Part shown: piece by piece, positions 48,302-57,591 of the stretch
Layout of the letters: each line of letters opens with the position of its first letter
Position numbering within the stretch: position 1 is the first letter of the stretch
NCBI RefSeq assembly: GCF_019112545.1
Contig: NW_025064935.1
Span: forward strand, 129,714-193,713
DNA length: 64,000 bases
From: Guyanagaster necrorhizus
Lineage: Eukaryota > Basidiomycota > Agaricomycetes > Agaricales > Physalacriaceae
Direction: 5' to 3'
Program-made: the position numbers and the translations under genes
The notes under the pieces: generated by a model
The model's input: the letters and a program-made list of their open reading frames with translations, nothing else
Database searches by the model: none
Told to the model about the DNA's origin: nothing

Positions 48302-48747
48302 TGTTAGGCCCAAGTGTCATGTAAGCAGTTTCATGTGGTAAACAGTCATCTCTTCACACTTCAAGAGATCAGCTGAGTCCACTGAATGTGTGTTCTGCTC
48401 GATATGACTCAAGGTCAGATATAGACTCAAGATAGAATGGTGAATATAAACTTTAGCTCAAAGCTGGGGTTTTCAGTGAGAGTGAGCTTTCTTAAATACA
48501 GTTTGTGAGTTGCTATTAATACTTGTACTTATTGTATGTTCCTCTGCCTCCAGTGCCTGTTGTTCTTGGGTGTCTTTACTATACATAAAAGGGTGATTGT
48601 GTGTCTGTTGCTAGATGTCGGTTGCATTGAATAACCATGACAAGATTGGCTTGTTTTGTGATGACTAAGCTCTTCCCATAGCTCAAGCACTTGATTTTGA
48701 CACCTTGACTAATCAAAATAGGGGTTAAAAAAAAGAAAATCATAACA
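48302..48747 (-). repeat. 3' LTR of old Gypsy E4
   Basis: 446 bp, TGTTAGGCCC...CATAACA on the plus strand, same length as its partner at 62267-62712. It contains AACTTTAGCTCAAAGCTGGG. Left flank ATTAT matches the right flank of the partner LTR. Confidence 0.88.
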
Positions 48748-51700
48748 TTACCCCCTCCTTAAGACCATTGTCCTGATGACTTAATTAAGAGATAATTTGT
48801 AGTCATGTATAGTCTCATTGGCATTCATGTATTTCTCATTAATCCACTGGTTGGATTCAGGTCCATATCTCTTCTATTTGATGAGGTAGTCAATAGTTGT
48901 AGTATACCCACTGCTCTTTGCTTTTACTTTTCAGCATTTGTGGTGTAGAATTTGTTCGACTTTATAGTGCTCTTCATCATCGATAAGCTCAGAGAGAGAG
49001 GGTGGAGGTTGGTCCTGAGAAGGGAATGCCAGTGCAATGTAAGGTGTCAACAATACTTTATTGAACATGTCATGAATTTTTCACGAGATTGATAGGCATA
49101 GTTTATAGGAGCTAACACTGAGTTTTGAGATAACCATGAAGAGACTGATATATTTATCGGACAGTTTATGTTTCAGGTGAGATAGATGAAGATTGGTTGT
49201 GTCTAACCATACCTTATTATTAATATTATAGGTGTGAGCTGTTCGGCAGCATCTGTCATACTGGGTCTTCATGGTGGCCACAGCCTTTTCAAGGGCAGTG
49301 GCAGTTTCAGTGTGAATTTTGTTCATCATTGCAGTGAAATCTGTCGATGCTGGGGTTGTTGTTCAAAGATTTTTGGTTTGTGTGATGTGGGGGTTGTATC
49401 CATAGTTGACAAAGAATGGAGTTTTCTCTGTGGCTGAATGAATGTGGTTATTATGTTAGAAGGCTGCCAAAGCTAGCCATTCAACCCAATCATCTTGTCA
49501 ATAATTGATGAAGAGACAGAGATATTTTTTGATTTCTTGATTTGCCTGTTCTGTTTGCCCGTCAGTTTGGGGGTGATATGTGGTGGAGGCATTTCTTTTG
49601 ATGTTTAAGAGTTGATATAGATCATCAAGAAATTTGGAGATAAATTATGGTCCCCAATCCAAGATGACTATTTGGAGCATGCCATATTTGGCATAGACTT
49701 CATCATGTAGGATTTTGGCCCACCCTTCCAAGGTTAGTTCCATTGAGCATGTGATCAGAATGATCACTTTAGAGAATTGATCAACTATAATAAAGATGGC
49801 GTCATATCTATTACTATCAGATAATCTGGTGATCATATCAACAGAGATATATGTCCATAGTGAGAATAGGATCTTGTTTGGGTGTAAGAGGGCTGCTCAT
49901 GCCTGGGTGGAGCTTTTTCCCTATTGACAGGTTTTGCATGCTTTGATGTATGCCATGATATCATTTCCCATCTTGAGCCATCAGTATTCTCGCAATACCA
50001 GTTCTTTGGTTTTGGCTATCCCTAGATGTCTGATCACAGCATGATCATGGCAGATCACAATGATCTTGCTCTGAAGTTTATGGTCTCTGGAAATGTAGAT
50101 TCACCTGTCATAGTGAATTAATCCTTCATCTCTCATCATTCCTCACTTATGATTAAGAGAAGAGACTATTCTTTGATCCCATTTATGAGGGTTTTGGGTT
50201 GCACTCTTGATTTGTTCATGAACCTCCTCCTCTGTCAGCATTATCATGGCTTGAAAGTGTTCAGAGCACAATAGTGTCACTTTCTGATTGTCCGTTCTCC
50301 CCTGATCATGGTCGGCCCTTCAGCTAAGGAGATCAGCCTTTTTATTGGCTGTCCCTGCCTTGTGATGAAGGGTGTATTGATACTAGCTCAATTCAGTAAC
50401 CCATTGAGCTTACCGTTAATTCAGCTTTTGTAGTTGTCAGAAATAGCAAAGGTTCTGATGATCAGTCCATATTTCAAAAATATAGACAGCTCTTAGAAGG
50501 TAGTGTCTCCACTCTTCTAGGGCTAGCATGATTGCAAGGAGTTCTTTATCATATATTTTATAGTTCTGCTCCATTATGGTAAGTGCCTTTGATAGGAAGG
50601 CAACAGGTTGCCATTGACTATTTTATTCTTGGGATAGTATGGCCCTGATGGCTCTCTCACTGGAATCGGCCTCAACTCGGAATCTTTCCTCCTGTGTGAA
50701 GATGATGAGTACAATGTCTTCTGCTAACCATCATTTTAGGTCATTGAAGGTGGTTTGTTGTGACAATCTCCAGGTCCAGGGTGCATTGCCAGTTAGTTGT
50801 GTTATAGGGTGGACCACCTTGCTGTAGTCTCAGATAAAGCATTGATAAAAATTGGTAAAGCTGAGGAACAATTGCAATTCCTTTTTCCTGGTGGGCTCTG
50901 GCCACTCTGTCACCCCTGTGACCTTAATGAGATCTATCTGGATGCTTCTTTTCGATATGATGACTTCTAGGTACTCTATTTTGAGTACCTTGAATTTACA
51001 CTTTTCTGCTTTGAGGAACAACTTGTGTTTCCTCTTCCAGGCTTTCTTCCTTCTTTTGCAGCTCAGTGATCTGGGCTCATATATCTTCTCAGATCCACTT
51101 CTTCTTTGGGCAATCTTTGGCCATGTAGCCCTTCTGCCTGCAGTTGAAGCACTTTTCTTCCTTTTTCATCTGATCTATGTCTATGGGCTTCTCTGCCCTG
51201 GTGTATGTGGTTCCTGTTCCCATCTTCTGACTTTCATAAGTTGGGGCCATCAAAGTTCCTGGTGATTTTCCAGCAGTTTGCCCCATCTTGTTTGGGGTTA
51301 GTGGGGTTGACTTCTTGGTGTTTTCCTGTAAGGTTGATGACTTCACTTTCTGCCTTTGTCGTTCCTTATACATCTCAATGATATGCTCTTTCCACTCATC
51401 ATATCTGATGGGCATCAGGATTTTGACACCTATCACAGATATCATCATGAGATATAAAGAGAGAACTCCTCTCTTGAGGGCCTCGACTATCTGGCCATCA
51501 TTGGCTACATCATCCCATATTTCTGCCAATTTGGTGAGTCTTTCCAGCTCATCAAAGTAATCCATCGCTGCCTTGTCCCCCATTTTGTATTCTTTAATCT
51601 TTTGTTTATGTATCTCCTGCACTACTGAATTAATGAACTGGTCATTTAGCATGCATTTGAATACCGGCCAGGATAGATACCAGTAATAGCTTTGCGTGTT

Positions 51701-51880
51701 TGATCAGAAGTTCAGAGAAATGAGAATCCACCATGTCTTAGTCTTTTCTTCCAGATAAGAGGTGGCAAAGACGACCTTGTTCATGTCCATTCTCAGGTAC
51801 CTGATATAGACTTCGAAGTACTGCTCACAGTCTACCAAGAACCTGTCAATGTCATCAGATGCTTCTTTGAAGGGGCAAGG
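48302..51880 (-). mobile_element. Old Gypsy chromovirus E4, 3' part
   Basis: Left part of an element spanning 48302-62712 with target duplication ATTAT (48297-48301 and 62713-62717). It contains the 3' LTR (48302-48747), the polypurine tract (minus AAGGAGGGGGTAA), the chromodomain/GPY zone (48830-49440), the integrase (49440-50200; the minus open segment 49645-49836 keeps YDAIFIIVDQFSK), RNase H and the end of reverse transcriptase (50300-51030), then directly the gag end. Protease and the first half of reverse transcriptase are missing through an internal deletion at about 51035. Gag (51089-51880) keeps FDELERLTKLAEIWDD and the knuckle CFNCRQKGYMAKDC. It is split at 51880 by the young element. 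Confidence 0.85.
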
Positions 51881-52315
51881 TGTTAGGCCCAAGCATCACG
51901 TGAACTGATACATGTGATAAACAGATGTTCCTTCGCACTTCGAGGAATCACCTGAGTTCACTATATGTATATCTGAACGGTGTGACTCAAGGTCAGATAT
52001 AGACTCGAGGTAGAATGGTATGTATAAACTTTAGCTCGAAGCTGGGGTATGCCAGCGAGAGCTGTGGTCCTTAAATACTGTACAACTGTTTACTAATTAT
52101 ACTACTGCCTATTGTGTATGTCTGGTCCATTGTGCTCATTGTCCTTGAGTGTCGCTATCGTACATAAAAGGGCGATTGTGTGTTGTCGAGCACGACCGTC
52201 ATAATGTCTGGATGGAGGGTTTTAGTTGTGCTGACTAAACTCTCCACGGTCTTGTGCCTTCTGACTCAGCGTGAAATAGGGGTAAAAAGAAAGAAAGAAG
52301 GAATAAATCATAACA
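51881..52315 (-). repeat. 3' LTR of young Gypsy E5
   Basis: 435 bp. By eye it differs from the 5' LTR at about 16 positions, all transitions, 14 of them at CpG versus TpG/CpA. It carries TTAGCTCGAAGCT at 52031-52043, an exact match to the complement of the primer-binding site. Confidence 0.92.
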
Positions 52316-52328
52316 TTACCCTCCGCTT
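52316..52328 (-). other. Polypurine tract of Gypsy E5
   Basis: On the minus strand AAGCGGAGGGTAA lies directly before the 3' LTR start (TGTTATG). The other copies have GGGAGGAGTAA and GGAGGGGGTAA in the same place. It would prime plus-strand DNA synthesis. Confidence 0.7.
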
Positions 52329-52348
52329 AAGACCATCGTCCCGATGGC

Positions 52349-55300
52349 TTAATTAAGGAATAATTCGTAATCATGTATTGCCTCATCTGCGTTCATATAT
52401 TTTTCGTTGATCCATTGGTTAGACTCTGGGCCATAGCCTTTCCAGCTAACGAGATAGTCAACTGTAGTTGTTGTGCTGCCTCCGCGGGCTTTTACTTTTC
52501 GTAGTTTGTGGTTTAATACTTGGTCGATTTCGTAGTGTTCTTCGTCGTCGATCAAGTCTGGGGGCGGCGGTGGTGGTCGTCCTTGGTTTGGGAAGGCCGG
52601 CGCGATGTATGGTGTCAATAGGGATTCATTGAATACGTTGTGGATCTTCCATCTGGTTGGTAAACGTAGTTTGTACGCTGATTCTCCGACTTTTGCAAGG
52701 ATTGAGAAGGGACCCGTGCGTTTGTCGGCGAGTTTGCATTTCGGTCGTGGGAGGTGGAGGTTGGTTGTATCAAGCCACACTTTGTCGTGGACGTGATACT
52801 CGTGGGCCGGGCGGCGATGTTTGTCGTATTGGGTTTTCATTGCCGCGGCTGCTTTCTCGAGTGCTTTTTTCGTTTCGGCGTGTATTTTTTCCATCGTCTG
52901 TGCGAAGTCTGTAGAGGCTGGAGTTGTTGTTTTACGGTGACTCGTTTGAGTCAAATGTGGATGCCTGCCGTAATTGACAAAGAAGGGTGTTTGGCCTGTG
53001 GCGGAGTGGACTCTGTTGTTGTGCTGGAAGGCAGCGAGTGCCAGCCATTCAACCCAGTTGTCCTGTCTGTAGTTGATAAATAGTCAGAGGTATTTTTCAA
53101 CTTCTTGGTTGGCGCATTCGGTCTGACCATCCGTCTGCGGGTGATATGCTGTCGACGCGTTGTGTGTGATGTTGAGTAGTTTATATAAGTCGGCAAGAAA
53201 CTTGGAGACGAATTGTGGTCCCCGGTCTGAGATGACTACTTGCAGCATCCCATACCTCACGTAGACTTCATCCCGCAGTATCTTCGCCCATCCTTCCAAA
53301 TTTAACTCGGTCGAACAAGCGATCGGAATGATCGCTTTGGAGAATCCATCGACTATGACGATGATCGCGTCGTAGCCATTACAGTCTGGTAATCCGGTGA
53401 TCATATCCACTGATATGTGAGTCCATGGTCGTGCTGGCACCTCATTAGGATGTAATGGGGCCGCCTTTGGTTGCATAGATGACTTCTCTCTTTGACAGGT
53501 TTCGCAACCTTTGACGTATGCCGTGATGTCGTTGGTGAGTTTGGGCCACCAGTAGTCTCGTAGGACAAGTTCCTTTGTCTTGGCGATGCCTGGATGCCCT
53601 GCCATGGCATGGTCATAGTGTTTGGCGATGACATCGCCGTGTAGGTTCTGGTCGCATGGGATGTAAATCCTCCCGTCATAATGGATCATCCCTTCCTTCC
53701 TTGTGAGCCCTCTTTCATGGTTGAGCGAGGCGGCGATCTTTTGGTCCCACCGATGCGGGTCTCTTGTTGTGCTTTTGATTCGCTCGTGCATTTCCTCCTC
53801 CGTGGGCATTATCATCGCTCGAAAGTGTTCGGGGCGAAGGATGACGACTCCCTCGTTATTGCTTCCCCCCTGATCATGGTCCGCGCGACAAGAGAGGAGG
53901 TCCGCCTTTTTATTGGCGACCCCGGCTTTATGATGGAGAGTGTACTCATATTGAGCGAGTTCGGTGACCCAACGAGCTTGGCGACGGTTTAGTTTTTGAG
54001 GTTGTCAGAAGTACCTGAGATTCTGGTGATCGGTCCAGATCTCAAAGGTCTCGGCCGCTCCAATCAGATAGTGATGCCACTCTTCGAGGGCGAGCATTAT
54101 TGCGAGCAGCTCTTTGTCGTAAATCTCGTAGTTCCTTTCCATCACTGTTAACGCCTTTGAGAGGAAGGTGATGGGTCGCCATTTGCTGTCTTGTTCTTGA
54201 GACAAGACAGCGCCTATGGCCCCTTCGCTTGAGTCTGCTTCCACACGGAATCTACCTTCTTGGGATGGTATGGCGAGGATTACGTCTTCCGCCAGTCGTC
54301 GTTTTAGGTCCTCGAAGGCATGTTGTTGGGGTGTGCTCCACCCCCAGGGTGCGTTGCTGGTGAGTTGGGTCATGGGTCGTACAATTTTACTGTAGTCCCG
54401 TATGAACCTTCGGTAGAAATTGGTGAAGCCTAAGAAGGACTGCAACTCCTTCTTCTTGGTCGGTGTCGGCCAGTCGACTACTCCTGCAACCTTTATTGGG
54501 TCCATTCGAATGCTCCCCTCGCTAATGATTACTCCGAGGTATTCGGTTTCTAGTACCTTGAATTCGCATTTCTCTGCCTTGAGGAATAGCTTGTGCTTCC
54601 TCATAAGGGCGAGCACCCGTCGGACCAAGCTTCGGTGTTCCTCCCTGGTCTTGGACATGATAAGGATGTCGTCTAGGTAAATGGTAACCTTCCCGGTGGC
54701 AATGAGGTCCTTAAAGATATCATTCATCATCCACTGAAAAGTGGCCAGGGAGTTGGTTAAGCCGAAGAACATCACCGTTGGCTCGAAGAGCCCCCGGTTA
54801 GTCCTGAACGCTGCCTTCCATTCATCCCCTTCCTTGATTCGGACGTTGTTGTACCCCCAACGTACGTCGAGCTTGGTGTAGTATTTGGCTCCTCGGAGTT
54901 TGTCCATTAATTCCGAGATCAGGGGTAAGAGATATCGATTCTTGATCGTCATCTCATTGAGTTTCCGGTAATCTTGGACGGGTCGAAGCTTGCCATCTTT
55001 CTTTTTCACAAAGAAAAAGGGGGAAGCCATAGGGGACTTCGACGGTCGGATCCGCCCCGAGGAAAGGTTCTCATCAAGGAACTTGTCGAGTTCCTGTTGT
55101 TCCTGGTTGCCGAGGGGATAGGTCTTGCAATCCAGGTTGGCATTGGCATTGGGGATCAGCTCAATGGCATGATTCCAGGGTTTTGGGTCTGGAAGTTCAT
55201 CGAAACTCTCTTTTTCAAAGAGGTCTCGGAAGTCCCGTGCCCACACCGGTACCATCTCTTCGAATGTCTTCTCCTCCCTCCCCTCGTTCGCTTTGGCCGC

Positions 55301-56392
55301 CAAATTATTGGCGTGGTGCACTGCCCGGATATGGATCTCTTCCTGTAAATCCACCGCTAGGATGGTTTCACCATCCTCCATTTCCTCGTCCCACTGGTCT
55401 TCCGGATCCCCATCGGGTAGTTCATATGGGATCTTCCTACACCTGCATCTGGCGAACGTGATTCGGCCAGTTTTCCAATTGATCAACGGGTTGTGGCGGA
55501 TTAGCCAGTCGTGGCCAAGGAAGAGTTCTTTAGTTCCTAGATCCGTCACCGCCAGATCGATCCGTTCCGAATGATCTCCGATGGTTAATCTGAGTTCGAC
55601 GAACTCCGTGATGGAACCTGCCTGATTCTTTGTCCCGTCGGCATTGTATACTGGTATCGGGGCCGCCGTTGCCCTTGTTGGGAGTCGATGCTTATCGACG
55701 AAAGCTTGGTTAATAGAGCTCCCCGTGCAGCTGCTATCGATCAGGGCGGTAATTTGGTGGGTGGCTCGATTAGTTAATACTTCGATTTGGCCTTTCGTGA
55801 CTAGATCTCGTCCGGGGGTCTTGGTTCGCAGAATGTACTTTTTTGGTCCCCGGAGTTCGTCTAACCATTCGAGAGCGCGACAGCGCTCGGCCTTTTTGAT
55901 TCCCTCAACCAGCTCGTCTACGACTTCTTCGGCTCTTGCCTGATGGATCCAATTTCGAAGTACGGCTTTTGCCGCTGCTTCGTCCTTGGCATCTCTGATG
56001 GCTCTCCACGTCCATTCGGTGTCGAATGGTTTGAGCCACGTGGTGGGACCCTCTGTCCCTGTTCGGCCCATAGGCGTTTGAGTTTCTTTTTGCGATTCAA
56101 TGGTGTGTCTTGTGAATAACTGGGGTATATTCGAATGCGTAGGAGGCGACATAGATGTAGCTATGGGAATACTATCAGTCCGACTAGCGGCTGTTGTTGA
56201 CACACCATTAAGTCCTTTGGCCAGTTCAGTGGAATCACTCACTGACTGGCCCCGTCTTTTACCTCCTCGACCTTGGTTTCCTTTCCAAGGCCCTCCTCTT
56301 CCTTTTGAAGTTCGGCGATCTGCGCCCGTATGTCTTCTCGGGTTCGCTTCTTCTTTGGGCAGTCCTTCGCCATGTGCCCCTTCTGTCCACAA
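52349..56392 (-). CDS. pol: Gypsy E5 pol: protease, RT, RNase H, integrase, chromodomain
   Basis: One reading frame of about 1348 codons with two internal TGA codons (54005-54007 and 53084-53086). The order is typical of chromoviruses. Protease ALIDSSCTGSS has Ser where the DSG/DTG triad needs Gly; copy E3 has DSG. Reverse transcriptase shows FFFVKKKDGKLRPVQDYRKL, TKLDVRWGYNN and YLDDILI. RNase H shows EADSSEGAIGAVLSQ and EIWTDHQNLRYF, followed by the first TGA. Integrase has the HYDHAMAGHPG...CETCQ zinc knuckle, the core SVDMITGLP, ISDRGPQF and the QTDGQTECANQE glutamate, then the second TGA. The end has WKIHNVFNESLL and the chromodomain VDYLVSWKGYGPE. It overlaps gag by 154 nt in the -1 frame; no obvious slippery heptamer was seen. 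Confidence 0.88.
54005..54007 (-). other. In-frame UGA in RNase H, shared by four copies
   Basis: LRYF is followed by TGA-CAA in E5. The same codon is TGA at 40345-40347 (E3), 50437-50439 (E4, minus) and 30087-30089 (E1, minus). Related Gypsy elements have Arg here, and CGA to TGA is a CpG transition. Confidence 0.8.
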
Positions 56393-57507
56393 TTAAAGCA
56401 CTTTCCTTCCTTCTTCATGCGGTCAATGTCCATCGGCTTTCCGGTCCCGGTATAAGTTGTGCCGGTCCCGGTCTTCTGCGCGCTGTATGAGGGGGTGGTG
56501 TTCGACGAGGAGCCCGAGGTTTTTCCGGCAGTTTGCCCCGGCTTGTTCGGGGTTGGCGGGGTCGGCTTTTTGGAATATTCCTGCAATGTCGTTGCCTCCG
56601 CTTTCTGCCTTTGTTGCTCCTTGTACATCTCGATGATCCTTTCCTTCCACTCGTCATACCCTACCGGCATCAACATTTTGACGCCCATGGCAGAGATCAT
56701 CGTGAGGTACGAGGAGGGGACTCCTCGCTTGAGCGCTTCCACCATCCGTCCGTCGTTTGCAGTGTCTTCCCTGATTCCGGCGAGTTTCGCAAGTCGCTCT
56801 AGTTCGTCGAAGTAGTCCGTGGCCACCCTATCTCCCATCTTGTACTCCTTGATCTTCTGTTTATGCACTTCTTGAATGGCAGGATCGATGAATTTGTCGT
56901 TCAGCATGCGCTTAAAGACCGGCCACGAGGGGTATCGATAATGTTCCCTAGTGGTGGACCGGAAGTTCGGGGAGATAAGAATCCACCATGTTTTGGCCTT
57001 GTCTTCTAGATAGGAAGTAGCGAAGGCGACCTTGTTCATGTCAGTCCCGATGTACCCGACGTAGACTTCGAAATACTGTTCGCAGTCTACCAGGAACCGG
57101 TCAATGTCGTTAGAGGCTCCCTTGAAGGGACGCGGTTTTCGAAGGAGGTCGGGGTGGCATTGTAAGACGTTGGTGTTATGCGGAAGTGCCCCCATCGGGT
57201 TGGGCCATCCGTCGAAGGGCGGTTGTTTCCATTCCGTGGGTGGTCCAGGGAAGGAGTGCAGGGAGTTGTCGTCTGCGATTGGGCTCCCTTTTGGGTCGGT
57301 TACTCGAATGATCACTCCATCCCGTATTGTGAATCCGAGGTGGACTGCCTCGGGGTCATCCCGAATGGGGTCCTTCCCACTTGACTCTGCTTGGTCTGGA
57401 GGAGGTTGTCCGCTGAGGAGCCGGCTTCCTTTGCTGGTCCAAGGGTTTCGGGTTTGAGCGGCCTGCCATGCCGGTCGATTTCTTGTGTGGATAAGCCGCG
57501 AAGCCAT
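56239..57507 (-). CDS. gag: Gypsy E5 gag with CCHC zinc knuckle
   Basis: 422 residues from ATG 57507, fully open. The capsid-like region has FKGASNDIDRFLVDCEQYFE, KAKTWWILISPNF and ATDYFDELERLAKLAGI, the usual retrotransposon gag layout. The end has GKCFNCGQKGHMAKDC, a CCHC knuckle that binds the RNA, then a Lys/Glu-rich tail. The N-terminal 110 residues (RLLSGQPPPDQAE onward) are also recognisable in the old copy E4 (about 60000-60270, minus), so the start region is under constraint or was recently shared. It forms the particle that packages the element RNA. Confidence 0.88.
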   Translation of the reverse strand: MASRLIHTRNRPAWQAAQTRNPWTSKGSRLLSGQPPPDQAESSGKDPIRDDPEAVHLGFTIRDGVIIRVTDPKGSPIADDNSLHSFPGPPTEWKQPPFDGWPNPMGALPHNTNVLQCHPDLLRKPRPFKGASNDIDRFLVDCEQYFEVYVGYIGTDMNKVAFATSYLEDKAKTWWILISPNFRSTTREHYRYPSWPVFKRMLNDKFIDPAIQEVHKQKIKEYKMGDRVATDYFDELERLAKLAGIREDTANDGRMVEALKRGVPSSYLTMISAMGVKMLMPVGYDEWKERIIEMYKEQQRQKAEATTLQEYSKKPTPPTPNKPGQTAGKTSGSSSNTTPSYSAQKTGTGTTYTGTGKPMDIDRMKKEGKCFNCGQKGHMAKDCPKKKRTREDIRAQIAELQKEEEGLGKETKVEEVKDGASQ

Positions 57508-57591
57508 GCTTCGGACTGACGGGTTGTCATCGGTCCAGCTCCGGATAGAGGGGGCGATGTAAACAGCCCGTCTTGGTGGGACGGGGGGGGT

